A DNA stretch of 64,000 nucleotides from Clostridium ljungdahlii DSM 13528 (GCF_000143685.1 NC_014328.1:682001-746000), one strand, 5' to 3'. Positions 1 to 13,907 are shown, counted from the stretch's first letter. Translations and numbers: made by a program. Notes: a model not told the origin generated them from the letters alone.

Positions 1-1293
1 TGGCTAATACATATACTGTATTTGACTTACAACTTTTTACTTCATCAATTAGATTTTCATAGTGCTTACAAATTATAAAGTTGTCTTGGGGTAATCCTGC
101 TACTTTTAATCTTACGGCCATGTCATAAAGTCTTATACCTGAAATCATTATTTTATCTATATCCAGTGAAGACAGCTTTTCAAAATTCACGTCCCATATC
201 CAAGATACATCTCTTCCATCTGCATAATTGTCATTTAGAAGTACAGCTAGGTTAAAGGTCCTGTTGTCAAGGCTTAAAGTATTTATAGCTTGATCATAAC
301 CAGCAGGATTTTTTACTAAGATTATTTTAACTTCTTTACCTTCTATATTTATGACTTCCTGTCTTCCAAAACTGCTCTTTTGTTTTTTTAGAGAATCATA
401 TATACAGGAAGTAGATATTCCACAAACCATTGCTATAGAATAAGCACATAGGGCATTATACATATTATATGTACCCGGTTGATTTATATAATATTCCTTT
501 TCATTAATTATTACTAATGATCCATCTGGAGTCTGCTCTTTTATTTCATCTAAAGTATAATCCAATTCAGGTCTTTTATAACCACATTTTTCACAGTAGT
601 AATCGCCCAAATGATTATATGTAAGAAAATTATATTTGTAAGGATTTTTGCATTTTTTGCAGAACTTAGCGTCTGCATTAGTATCTACTTTTTTTATATT
701 TGTTGGAGAACAATTAAATCCATAATAAATAGTTCTGTTTGGTAAATTTAGATCTCCAAGAAGAGATTCGTCTCCGTTAAGTATTAAATTTGAAAGAGGT
801 ACTTTTTTGATACCTTTTAGAATTTTGTTTAATGTAGTGTAAACTTCTCCATATCTGTCAAGTTGATCTCTAAATAAGTTTGTTACAGTTATAATTTCTG
901 GAGTTATATAATCTGTAAATAAAGGAACATTTGCTTCATCACATTCTATAACTGCATAGTTTGTCTCACTACATTTTTTAAACGAATAATTTTCTATAAA
1001 ACATGAAACTATACCTGTCAGCATATTTGCACCTGTATTGTTTGTAATTACACGTTTTTTCCCATCCTTTAGCATGTTGTAGACCATACTTGTAGTTGTA
1101 GTTTTACCATTTGTACCTGTTATAAGTATAATTTTATAATCCTTACATATGGTTTTAAGAATATTCTTATCTAATTTTAAAGCAACTTTTCCAGGAAAAT
1201 TACTTCCTCCTTTAAATAAAAATTTGATAATTTTATTACGATCTTGGAAATAATAATACTAAAAAAAGATTTTATGTTAATTTTTAACACCAC
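1..1293 (-). CDS. murT: MurT, lipid II isoglutaminyl synthase subunit (3' end outside window; apparent -1 frameshift near the N-terminus)
   Basis: Mur-ligase-type ATPase subunit of the MurT/GatD complex that amidates D-glutamate in the peptidoglycan stem. The minus-strand frame shows ITGTNGKTTTTSM (Mur P-loop), then a four-cysteine zinc ribbon (CEKCGY and FCKKCK, about 590-660) and TVYVLA at the window edge, so probably only a few tens of residues are missing. The main frame is open from about 1258 but has no ATG, GTG or TTG before the P-loop. A typical hydrophobic MurT N-terminus (KSFFSIIISKIVIKLSNF) lies in the neighbouring frame, starting at GTG 1293 or a nearby TTG. The two frames join at T TTA AAG (1216-1210) by a -1 shift. 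A one-base deletion, a sequence error or programmed frameshifting could each explain this. gatD would be expected beyond the left edge. Confidence 0.85.
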
Positions 1294-1799
1294 CTTCAAC
1301 TTAAGTAAAGCATTTGTTTATTTACTTTACATATTGTTTGTCATAAGTCTATAGGCCCTAAATTTAAGATTGAAGTCTATTATAGTACACAACAAATACA
1401 CGAGCAAGTAAATAACTCTTAATATTATAATACAATATTATAATTTTTACATTAAAAAGTTGTAAATTTACTGTATTTCTTAAGCTGAATAATAGAATTT
1501 GGAAATAAACATCCACAGTAATGTATGATTTATAAATGTATATATATAAGACTGTTAAAATTATAATATAAGGGCATAGTTAAATAAGTTATAATATGGA
1601 AGTAATTTATCAAGTAGTTTTGCAAGTTTAAATAAGATAAAATTCATTATAGACCTAACTTATAAATAAAAAGTATAGCTCATATTCAAAAATACATAGA
1701 ATTAATGTAGTACATATAAAATACACAAAGTATATAGTGTAGTATTACAGGTATAAATATATAAAATACTTTATAATTAAATTTAAAATAATTTTTTTA
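1294..1799. other. AT-rich intergenic stretch
   Basis: About 500 bases between the divergent murT and pckA genes. The sequence is extremely AT-rich with many short AT palindromes. I see no convincing ORF, RNA gene or long repeat; the only clear signal is the pckA promoter at its right end. Confidence 0.6.
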
Positions 1800-1827
1800 T
1801 TGCATTTTTCTATAAATGGTGTAATAT
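1800..1827 (+). promoter_or_regulatory. pckA promoter
   Basis: TTGCAT (1800-1805), 16-bp spacer, TAATAT (1822-1827). A GGGGGA ribosome binding site follows and pckA starts at 1859, giving a leader of about 25 nt. Confidence 0.6.
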
Positions 1828-1858
1828 ATAAATATAAACTAATTTAGGGGGAAACATC

Positions 1859-3427
1859 ATGAATATTGACTTATCATATTTAAATATTAATAAATATAGA
1901 AATATGTATAAAAATTTATCACCATCAGAATTAACGGAATTTTCAATTAAAAGAGGAGAAGGATTTTTATCAAATAAGGGAGCTCTTATGATTAATACTG
2001 GAAAGTACACAGGAAGATCTCCTAAAGATAGATTTATAGTTAATCAAGAAAGCATTAGGAACAAAATAAACTGGGGAAATGTAAATCTTTCTATAGAAGA
2101 AGATATTTTTAATAAAATGTATGATAAGATTTTAAATTATATAAGTGATAAAGACATTTTTGTGTTTGATGGATTTGTTGGAGCTTTAAAAAAATATACC
2201 CTTCCTATAAGAGTAATATGCGAAAGGGCATCCCAGGCGTTGTTTGCAAATCAATTGTTTAGAAGACCAACGGAGGAGGATTTAAAGTGTTTTACTCCTG
2301 AATTTAATATTATATCGGCACCTGGATTTAAGGCTAAGGGCAAAGAAGACGGTTTAAATTCAGATGCCTTTATTTTAGTAAATTTCGATAAAAAAATTAT
2401 ATTAATAGGGGGAACCAGTTACTCGGGAGAAATAAAAAAATCAGTATTTTCAGTAATGAACTTCTTGCTTCCACAAAAAGGAGTCATGCCTATGCACTGT
2501 TCTGCTAATATAGGACAAGATAATAAAACTTGCTTATTTTTTGGATTGTCAGGAACAGGAAAAACTACTTTATCAGCAGATGGTGAAAGAAGACTGATTG
2601 GTGATGACGAACATGGATGGTCTAATGAAGGTGTATTTAATTTTGAGGGTGGATGTTATGCTAAAACTATAAGACTTGATAAGGAAAAGGAAAGTCAGAT
2701 ATACAATGCCATAAAATTTGGAACTGTAGTTGAAAATGTAGTGGCAGATGGGAATAGAGTACCTGATTATAATGATGCTAGATATACTGAAAATACAAGG
2801 GCAGCATATCCTATAAATTATATAGATAATATAGAAGAAAGTGGTGTAGGAGGAAATCCAGAGACTATAATATTTTTAACCGCAGATGCTTTTGGTGTAA
2901 TGCCACCTATATCAAGGCTTTCTAAAGAAGCAGCAATGTATCACTTTATGTCTGGATATACTAGCAAGATAGCTGGAACTGAAAGAGGAATAATTGAACC
3001 TCAAGCTACTTTTTCCTCTTGCTTTGGTGAACCGTTTATGTTAATGAATCCTGCTGTCTATGCAAAATTGTTAGGCGAAAGAATAGACAAGTATAACACT
3101 CAGGTATATTTAGTGAATACTGGATGGCTATCTGGAGGATATGGAAATGGAGATAGAATAAAACTTTCCTATACAAGGGCTATGATTAGAGAAGCTTTGA
3201 GAGGGAAGTTCAAGGATGTTGAATTTGTGGAACATCCTGTATTTAAAGTAATGATGCCTAAAAGATGTCCAGGTGTACCTGATGAAATATTAAATCCTAG
3301 AAATACATGGGAAGATAAAGAAGCATATGATGAGACAGCGAGAAAGCTGGCGCTGAAGTTTAGTAAAAACTTTGAGAAGTTTAAAGATGTTTCCGAAGAT
3401 ATAGCAAAAGCTGGACCTGAAGCTTAA
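1859..3427 (+). CDS. pckA: Phosphoenolpyruvate carboxykinase (ATP)
   Basis: Cytosolic enzyme interconverting oxaloacetate + ATP and PEP + CO2 + ADP; in clostridia it links C4 acids to glycolysis and gluconeogenesis. The 522 residues are close to the usual 520-540 for the ATP type. Visible motifs are YTGRSPKDRF near residue 50, the kinase-1a P-loop GLSGTGKTT at 229-237, the metal-binding IGDDEHGW just after it, and TADAFGVMPP. The ATG at 1859 follows a strong GGGGGA ribosome binding site. Promoter and terminator on either side indicate a monocistronic unit. The nucleotide-specificity region matches the ATP rather than the GTP family. Confidence 0.97.
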   Translation: MNIDLSYLNINKYRNMYKNLSPSELTEFSIKRGEGFLSNKGALMINTGKYTGRSPKDRFIVNQESIRNKINWGNVNLSIEEDIFNKMYDKILNYISDKDIFVFDGFVGALKKYTLPIRVICERASQALFANQLFRRPTEEDLKCFTPEFNIISAPGFKAKGKEDGLNSDAFILVNFDKKIILIGGTSYSGEIKKSVFSVMNFLLPQKGVMPMHCSANIGQDNKTCLFFGLSGTGKTTLSADGERRLIGDDEHGWSNEGVFNFEGGCYAKTIRLDKEKESQIYNAIKFGTVVENVVADGNRVPDYNDARYTENTRAAYPINYIDNIEESGVGGNPETIIFLTADAFGVMPPISRLSKEAAMYHFMSGYTSKIAGTERGIIEPQATFSSCFGEPFMLMNPAVYAKLLGERIDKYNTQVYLVNTGWLSGGYGNGDRIKLSYTRAMIREALRGKFKDVEFVEHPVFKVMMPKRCPGVPDEILNPRNTWEDKEAYDETARKLALKFSKNFEKFKDVSEDIAKAGPEA

Positions 3428-3472
3428 ACTATTTATTATAGATAATCTAAGTGAAATTTATATGGAAAAATA

Positions 3473-3520
3473 GGATTTAGTGATGAGTTGATTTTATTTT
3501 CATCACTAAATCCTTTATTC
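3473..3520 (+). terminator. pckA terminator
   Basis: Perfect 14-bp inverted repeat (GGATTTAGTGATGA / TCATCACTAAATCC, arms 3473-3486 and 3500-3513) about 45 bases after the pckA stop, followed by a short T-rich stretch. Confidence 0.8.
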
Positions 3521-3642
3521 ATATATGAAATAAAAGATAATTTTACTTATGTAACAAATTATTAATAATATATATGCTGTGAAAAAGCTTACGGTAATAG
3601 TATAATAATACTTGTTTATAAATTTAATAGGGAGTGAAGTTA

Positions 3643-4476
3643 ATGGAATTATTATTTATTATTAAAGCTGCTGCTATTGGAGTAGTCGAGGGAATAACAG
3701 AGTTCTTGCCAATATCTTCAACAGGTCATATGATAATAGTAGGAAATCTGATAAACTTCAAAGCACCAACATATAATGGTGCTTATATAGATATGTTTGA
3801 AGTAGTAATTCAGCTAGGTGCCATACTTGCTATAGTAGTACTTTATTGGGATAAGATTTTTAATTCGCTTAAAAATCTTAAACCGGGCAAATGGGGATTT
3901 AAACTTTGGCTTACTATTTTAGTTGCTTTTATACCTGCTGCTGTTTTAGGATTGCGTTTTAATGATTTAATTAAGAGTAAATTATTTAATCCAGTTACTG
4001 TTGCCTGTGCACTAGTATTTGGTGGTTTCCTTATGATATATATGGAGAACAAATACAGGAAAGGAAATAGTACAAATACAATTGAAAATGTAAACCTCGT
4101 ACAAGCATTTAAGATAGGATGTTTTCAATGCCTTTCACTTTGGCCAGGAATGTCTAGATCTGCGTCCACAATAATGGGTGGATGGGTAAGCGGACTTACA
4201 AATGTAGCTGCAGCAGAGTTTTCCTTTTTCCTTGCTATACCTACTATGATAGCAGCATCAGGATGGTCACTTATAAAAGTAAATGTATCTATGAATATTT
4301 CTCAAATTATTGCTCTGGCAGTTGGATTTATAGTTTCATTTATAGTAGCGTTAGTTGTAGTAGAAAAGTTTATAAATTTTTTAAAGAGAAAACCAATGAG
4401 AGTTTTTGCTGTATATAGAATATTTATAGGAGCAATAATACTTATATTGTATTTTGCTAAAGTTATAAATATTTAA
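3643..4476 (+). CDS. uppP: Undecaprenyl-diphosphate phosphatase (UppP/BacA)
   Basis: Polytopic membrane enzyme that dephosphorylates undecaprenyl pyrophosphate to recycle the cell-wall carrier lipid; overproduction gives bacitracin resistance. The two family signatures are present: EGITEFLPISSTGH near the N-terminus and PGMSRSAST mid-protein, with several hydrophobic segments and a length of 277 aa that fits. I choose ATG 3643, eight bases after AGGGAG, over GTG 3634, which overlaps that ribosome binding site. It has no clear operon partner; the next gene is 16S rRNA. Confidence 0.95.
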   Translation: MELLFIIKAAAIGVVEGITEFLPISSTGHMIIVGNLINFKAPTYNGAYIDMFEVVIQLGAILAIVVLYWDKIFNSLKNLKPGKWGFKLWLTILVAFIPAAVLGLRFNDLIKSKLFNPVTVACALVFGGFLMIYMENKYRKGNSTNTIENVNLVQAFKIGCFQCLSLWPGMSRSASTIMGGWVSGLTNVAAAEFSFFLAIPTMIAASGWSLIKVNVSMNISQIIALAVGFIVSFIVALVVVEKFINFLKRKPMRVFAVYRIFIGAIILILYFAKVINI

Positions 4477-4542
4477 TGCTATGTAAGAAGATGTAAGGCT
4501 TGACTCAATCCATACATATAAATGAGTCACTATTTATAATTT

Positions 4543-4606
4543 ATAATGGACAATCAATAAAGATTTTTCTGTGTTATCAGAAAAATCTTTATTGATTGTC
4601 CATTAT
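4543..4606. repeat. 29-bp perfect inverted repeat between uppP and the rRNA operon
   Basis: Arms 4543-4571 and 4578-4606 are exact reverse complements around a 6-nt loop (TGTTAT). There is no T-run after the right arm, so it is not a textbook terminator. It lies 70-130 bases upstream of the rRNA promoter and could insulate it from uppP read-through. Confidence 0.8.
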
Positions 4607-4677
4607 TGCTAATTGTCAGATACTAATTATAGTTAGAATATATTTTTTAAATTATGAATTTATATTTTAAAATAGTA

Positions 4678-4706
4678 TTGACAGAGTTAGAAATACATGA
4701 TAAACT
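4678..4706 (+). promoter_or_regulatory. rRNA operon 1 promoter
   Basis: TTGACA (4678-4683), 17-bp spacer, TAAACT (4701-4706), preceded by a nearly pure A/T tract (4640-4677) that looks like an UP element. The same two hexamers and spacing occur in front of the second operon at 35821-35849. Confidence 0.8.
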
Positions 4707-4861
4707 AAAAAAGTCGTCGAGATGAGGCGTCAAAATGATCCTTGAAAATTAAACAGAGGAAGATATAAGTACAACTTATTTAGAATAAACCAGCAATTCT
4801 TTTGAGCTGCGAGAGCAGCTAAAAAAGTAATTTCGTAATAAGAAGAGTCAATACAAACTTT

Positions 4862-6372
<1,511 letters not shown>

Positions 6373-6494
6373 TAGGGAGTCGAAAGATAGAGTATAATCT
6401 ATCTTATAAATTGATGGTTTAAGTAAGTTAGAAAATCTACTCTGTTTAATTTTGAAGGATCATAGATTCTTCAAAAATAGAATAAAAATATTTT

Positions 6495-6570
6495 GGGGGT
6501 ATAGCTCAGCTGGGAGAGCATCTGCCTTGCACGCAGAGGGTCAAGAGTTCGAATCTCTTTATCTCCACCA
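6495..6570 (+). tRNA. tRNA-Ala (anticodon TGC)
   Basis: Complete 76-nt cloverleaf with encoded CCA in the 16S-23S spacer. The anticodon loop reads CTTGCAC and the T-loop GTTCGAATC. Confidence 0.97.
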
Positions 6571-6574
6571 TTTA

Positions 6575-6651
<77 letters not shown>

Positions 6652-6811
6652 AAGGTTTTCATTAGAAAACCATTTTCAATTTATAATGTAAATTGAAAAA
6701 TTGTCCTTTGAAAATTGCACAGTAAATAAGAAATAAAGTAAAGCTAAGGTTATAATATAACCTTTGTAGATGATACAAAGAAAATTACTAAAAGTAATTT
6801 TCAATAATAAA

Positions 6812-9701
<2,890 letters not shown>

Positions 9702-9803
9702 ATAAAAACGAAAGAAAAAAAGTTTACTGTGCAATTTTGAGAGGACAGAGTAATTTGAACTCTTAAAAGTTAATATATATGAAAATTGATAGTAACAATT
9801 TTC

Positions 9804-10082
9804 GTCAGTTAAATGATGGCTATGAAGAGAGAAGTAAGTTAATTAAATCATTAAAGAGAGTCCTGTATGGTGAGAGAGGATATGAAAGATTTTCTGAACG
9901 TGCACTTGGAGCTTAAAGGCCGATATGTAGGTTTTTACGTTATCATACGTTATAGTGACAGGGTATTATCAGCAATTGTTTGTTGAAGTACTTTATGAGG
10001 TATAAGTCGTGAGGCTTATATGAATTTGGGTGGTAATCACGGATTTTTCGTCCCTTTAGTGGGGTGTTGAATCCGTTTTTTT
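9804..10082 (+). promoter_or_regulatory. T-box riboswitch leader
   Basis: It shows the T-box landmarks in order: the GAAGAGA / AGTA side of Stem I (9824-9835), an apical ATGGTGAGAG loop (9867-9876), the GAAC...TTGGAG 3' side of Stem I (9897-9911), the T-box GGGTGGTAATCACG (10028-10041) and a terminator hairpin ending in T7 (10039-10082; ACGGATT / AATCCGT). The UGGU bulge predicts a tRNA with A at position 73. The specifier is uncertain: the usual spacing after GAA gives GUG (Val), and one base further gives UGC (Cys). It controls the following amidohydrolase-metNIQ operon. A weak promoter (TTGAAC 9755, TATGAA 9778) or rRNA read-through could supply the transcript. Confidence 0.9.
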
Positions 10083-10127
10083 ATTACAAGATAGAAGTCT
10101 ATTTAAAAGATAGAAAGGAGCCTCTAC

Positions 10128-11312
10128 ATGACACAACAAAATGTAAAATTTTTGGAAAATTCAGAAGATACTGAATTTAATAAAAAGATGAAAGATATTT
10201 TTGAATATTTCCATCAGAGACCAGAGTTATCTTACGAGGAATATGATACAACTAAAGAATTAGCAAAACTTCTAAGAGAAGGTGATATAGATATATTGGA
10301 TCTACCAATGAAGACAGGTCTCGTAGCTGAAATCAAAGGAAAGAAAGGTGGACCTACCATTGCAATAAGAACGGATATAGATGCTTTGCCAATTACGGAA
10401 GAAACAAACCTTACATACAAATCCAAAAATAAAGGTAAAATGCATGCTTGTGGTCATGACTTTCATATGACAACTATACTTGGTGCGGCTTACTTGCTAA
10501 AAAGAGATCAAAAAAAGCTTAAAGGAAATGTTAGAATTTTATTTCAACCTGCAGAAGAATCTAGTCATGGTGCTGAAGAAGTTATAAAAACTAGTGCACT
10601 GGATGGTGTACAAGCCATATTTGGATTACATTGCAATTCTGATTGGGATGTTGGAACGCTTGGCATAAATGTAGGTCCTGTGACTGCTGCTGTTGATAGA
10701 TTTGAAGTTGAAGTTACAGGAAAGGGTACACATGCAGCACACCCTGAGCTTGGAACAGATCCAATAGTTGCTGCTTCTAATATAATAACAGCACTTCAGA
10801 CCATTGTAAGTAGAAATATGCATCCTTTAAATCCTGCAATAGTAAGTGTAACTCATATGGAAAGTGGACATACTTGGAATGTAATACCTGAAAAAGCATA
10901 TTTTGAAGGTACTGTAAGAACACTTAATGAGAAAGACAGGGAGCTCATACCTGAGAAAATAAAGATGATTTCGGAAAATATCGCTGAGGCTTACGGGGCA
11001 AAAGCTAATTTCAACTGGTATGAAGGACCACCAGCAACTAACAATGATAAAGATTGGACAGAAGTGGCAATTAGTGTTGCTAAAAAAGATGGTTATCAGG
11101 TTAAAATTATATCTCCTAAAATGGGAGGAGAAGATTTTGCTTATTATCAAAAAACTCTTTCAGGTACTTTTGTGAATATAGGAGTTGGAAAAGGAGAATC
11201 TCTTCATAGTCCCAAATTTAAAATAGATGAATTAGCTCTTGAAAAAAGTACAAAATATTTTAAAAATCTTGCAGAACAAGCTTTAATAGTATTAAATAGC
11301 AAAAGGGATTAA
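10128..11312 (+). CDS. M20D-family amidohydrolase (N-acyl amino acid deacylase type)
   Basis: Cytosolic zinc aminoacylase-like hydrolase of the hippurate / N-acetyl-amino-acid / IAA-amino-acid hydrolase group, releasing an amino acid from an N-acyl conjugate. Seen: HACGHDFHMTT with metal ligands near residues 106-111, LFQPAEES with the catalytic Glu, GLHCN, and the C-terminal MGGEDFAYY. The length of 394 aa is normal. Start at ATG 10128 after AGAAAGGAG. It is first in a T-box operon with a MetNIQ transporter, so the likely job is to process an imported acylated amino acid (inference). The exact substrate cannot be read from sequence. Confidence 0.9.
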   Translation: MTQQNVKFLENSEDTEFNKKMKDIFEYFHQRPELSYEEYDTTKELAKLLREGDIDILDLPMKTGLVAEIKGKKGGPTIAIRTDIDALPITEETNLTYKSKNKGKMHACGHDFHMTTILGAAYLLKRDQKKLKGNVRILFQPAEESSHGAEEVIKTSALDGVQAIFGLHCNSDWDVGTLGINVGPVTAAVDRFEVEVTGKGTHAAHPELGTDPIVAASNIITALQTIVSRNMHPLNPAIVSVTHMESGHTWNVIPEKAYFEGTVRTLNEKDRELIPEKIKMISENIAEAYGAKANFNWYEGPPATNNDKDWTEVAISVAKKDGYQVKIISPKMGGEDFAYYQKTLSGTFVNIGVGKGESLHSPKFKIDELALEKSTKYFKNLAEQALIVLNSKRD

Positions 11313-11337
11313 ATACTTTATAGGAGGAATCCGTGAG

Positions 11338-12366
11338 ATGATTGACTTAAAAAATGTGTATAAAACCTTTAATAGGGATGGTATGAAAATTGAGGCTTTG
11401 AAAGGAATTAACATAAAAGTAGATAAAGGAGATATATATGGAGTTATAGGTTTTAGTGGAGCAGGAAAAAGTACGCTTTTAAGAATGGTTAATTTTCTTG
11501 AAAAACCTACATCTGGAAGTGTACTTGTTAATGGGCAAGATATTAGTAAACTCAATAAAAAGCAGCTTATAAGTACTAGAAGAAAAATAGGAATGGTTTT
11601 TCAACATTTTAATCTTTTAAATTCAAAAACTGTTTTTGCAAATGTAGCTCTTCCTTTAATTCTTGATCATGTTCCTAAAAATGAAATATCAAATAGGGTA
11701 AATGATCTTCTCAAATTTGTAGGCCTGGATAATAGAGCAAAAAATTATCCAGATGAACTATCAGGCGGACAAAAGCAGAGAATTGGGATCGCCAGGGCAC
11801 TTGCTACAAATCCACAAATACTATTATGTGATGAAGCTACATCTGCTTTAGATCCACAAACTACGGAATCAATACTCGAACTTTTAAAAAGAGTAAATAA
11901 AGAATATGATATTACTATTTTGCTAATAACCCATCAAATGAATGTAATACAGAAAATTTGTAACAAAGTTGCTGTAATGGAGAAAGGAAAGATAGTAGAG
12001 AAGGGAAGAGTAATAGATGTTTTTGGAAATCCAAAAGAAAAAGTTACAAAAGATTTTGTACATAGTGTAACTAATGACGATATTCCAATAAGCATATTAA
12101 ATCTTATTAAAAACAACAGACAGAATAGTCAAAATAGAAAATTCTTTAGGCTTAAATTTATGGGAAATTCAACACTTACACCTATGATATCTATGGCAAC
12201 GAAAAAATTTAATGCTGAAATAAACGTGCTTAATGCAAGTGTTACAGAACTTCAGGACACACCTATGGTAAATATGGTAATAGAACTCGAATGTGATTCT
12301 ACTTTAGCTGAAGAAATTGTTAAATATATTGAAAGTAAAAATATTTTAGTAGAGGAGGTGGCATAA
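11338..12366 (+). CDS. metN: MetN-type ABC transporter ATP-binding protein
   Basis: ATPase of a methionine-uptake (MUT) family importer, membrane-associated with MetI. Motifs are Walker A GFSGAGKST, signature LSGGQ and Walker B ILLCDEATSALDP. The C-terminal ~85 residues (from about 260) form the NIL domain that in MetN binds methionine for trans-inhibition. ATG 11338 follows GGAGGAA. It lies 25 bases after the amidohydrolase and one base before metI. The transported amino acid could be methionine, cystine or a derivative; the T-box specificity does not settle this. Confidence 0.93.
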   Translation: MIDLKNVYKTFNRDGMKIEALKGINIKVDKGDIYGVIGFSGAGKSTLLRMVNFLEKPTSGSVLVNGQDISKLNKKQLISTRRKIGMVFQHFNLLNSKTVFANVALPLILDHVPKNEISNRVNDLLKFVGLDNRAKNYPDELSGGQKQRIGIARALATNPQILLCDEATSALDPQTTESILELLKRVNKEYDITILLITHQMNVIQKICNKVAVMEKGKIVEKGRVIDVFGNPKEKVTKDFVHSVTNDDIPISILNLIKNNRQNSQNRKFFRLKFMGNSTLTPMISMATKKFNAEINVLNASVTELQDTPMVNMVIELECDSTLAEEIVKYIESKNILVEEVA

Positions 12367-12367
12367 A

Positions 12368-13021
12368 ATGCAGACTATAACTATATCGCAGATTTATACT
12401 GCAATATTACAAACACTGTACATGATTTTCATACCACTTTTAATAGGATCTGTAGTAGGAACTCTTTTGGGAGTATTAATGGTAGTAACAAGGCCTAATG
12501 GAATACTGGAAAATAAATATATTTATAATGTTTTAAATCCTATTGTAAATATATTTCGTTCTTTGCCATTTATAATTTTGATGGTTGCAATAGTACCTTT
12601 TACTAAACTTATAGTAGGTTCATCTATAGGTACGAGTGCTGCACTAGTTCCTCTTACTATTTTTATTACTCCTTATATTGCAAGACTTGTGGAAAATTCT
12701 ATTTTGGAAGTAGATAGTGGAACTATAGAAGCTGCAGAGGCAATGGGTGCTACGTCTTTTCAGATAATATGGCATTTCCTTCTTCCTGAAGCAATGGGAT
12801 CACTTGTGCTTTCACTTACTACTGCTACGATAGGTCTTATAGGGGCTACTGCAATGGCAGGAACTGTAGGCGGTGGAGGAATAGGAGATGTAGCTATATC
12901 CTATGGATATGAAAGATTTGATACAGAAGTAATGGTTATTACGGTAATTTTACTTATAATATTTGTACAATTTATACAGACAATAGGTAATGTAATAGCT
13001 AGAAAAGTAAGAAGAAATTAA
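12368..13021 (+). CDS. metI: MetI-type ABC transporter permease
   Basis: Integral membrane permease of the MetNIQ importer, 217 aa with five or so hydrophobic segments. The ATPase-coupling EAA loop is visible as EAAEAMGATSFQIIWHFLLP, and GTVGGGGIGDVAI follows, as in MetI. The start codon lies one base after the metN stop; the ribosome binding site GAGGAGG is inside the end of metN, suggesting translational coupling. Confidence 0.93.
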   Translation: MQTITISQIYTAILQTLYMIFIPLLIGSVVGTLLGVLMVVTRPNGILENKYIYNVLNPIVNIFRSLPFIILMVAIVPFTKLIVGSSIGTSAALVPLTIFITPYIARLVENSILEVDSGTIEAAEAMGATSFQIIWHFLLPEAMGSLVLSLTTATIGLIGATAMAGTVGGGGIGDVAISYGYERFDTEVMVITVILLIIFVQFIQTIGNVIARKVRRN

Positions 13022-13043
13022 AAATTTTAAGGGGGAGAACATA

Positions 13044-13883
13044 ATGATAAGAAAATTTTTAAAAACTACTATAGCATCACTGCTTATAATTACATCGGCA
13101 ATAGGATTGTCAGCATGTGGATCAAAAAATAGCAGTGATTCAAGCGAAAAGAAAGAGATAAAGCTGGGAGTTTCTCCTGGACCTTACAACGATCTTTTTA
13201 ACGCAGGCGTAAAACCTATTCTTGAAAAAGAAGGTTATAAGGTTAATTTGGTAAATTTCTCGGAACTTCTTTCATCTGAGGTTGCCCTGACAGAAGGAAG
13301 TGTTGATTTTAACGTTGCACAACATAATGCTTATGTTAAAGCGTATAATAAGGAGAAAAAGGCAAATCTTGTTTCTATAATAAAAATACCAACAGTGAGG
13401 GCAGGAATTTTTTCGAACAAGCATAAATCAATGAGTGAAGTTAAGCAGGGGGATAAAGTATTTATTCCTAAAGACCCATCAAATGCAGCTAGAGCTTATG
13501 CATTACTTGAAAAAGCAGGATGGATTAAGATAAAATCAGGTGTAGTAAAGACACTTGCAACTCAAAAAGATATAGTTGAGAATAAAAATAACATAAAAAT
13601 AATTGAAATGGATTCTTCACAAATACCACGTTCTATGAATGAAGCAGATTATGCCGTACTTCCAGGGGCTATTGAATATATGGCAAAAATAGATGCATCG
13701 AAAGCACTTATTTCAGAAACACTTTCAGATGATCTTTATATAACTGTTGCAGTGGATGGAAAAAATAAAAATGCTAAATGGGCACAGGATATAATAAAAG
13801 CTTATAAATCACAAGATTTTAAGAATTACATAAAGACACATAATTCTAAAGGATATTGGGTTCTTCCTGATGATCTTAAGTAA
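13044..13883 (+). CDS. metQ: MetQ/NlpA-family substrate-binding lipoprotein
   Basis: Surface lipoprotein that delivers substrate to MetNI. The signal peptide has a lipobox LSAC with the lipidated Cys at residue 25 and a Ser/Asn-rich tether after it. The core shows the NlpA pattern (KLGVSPGPYNDLF..., VDFNVAQHNAYV, VFIPKDPSNAARAY). It is last in the operon, 279 aa, start ATG 13044 after AAGGGGGAG. An imperfect hairpin downstream (13908-13981) could terminate the operon. Confidence 0.93.
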   Translation: MIRKFLKTTIASLLIITSAIGLSACGSKNSSDSSEKKEIKLGVSPGPYNDLFNAGVKPILEKEGYKVNLVNFSELLSSEVALTEGSVDFNVAQHNAYVKAYNKEKKANLVSIIKIPTVRAGIFSNKHKSMSEVKQGDKVFIPKDPSNAARAYALLEKAGWIKIKSGVVKTLATQKDIVENKNNIKIIEMDSSQIPRSMNEADYAVLPGAIEYMAKIDASKALISETLSDDLYITVAVDGKNKNAKWAQDIIKAYKSQDFKNYIKTHNSKGYWVLPDDLK

Positions 13884-13907
13884 GTTAATATTTAATATGT
13901 AGGTTAT

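Noticed and set aside
4182..4418. 78-codon plus-strand frame inside uppP
   Set aside because: It lies in another frame of a clear gene and has no ribosome binding site or family resemblance.
9897..9905. Cys-specific T-box reading
   Set aside because: UGC is present, but it is one base off the usual specifier spacing and the UGGU bulge expects A73, which tRNA-Cys normally lacks; left unresolved rather than called.
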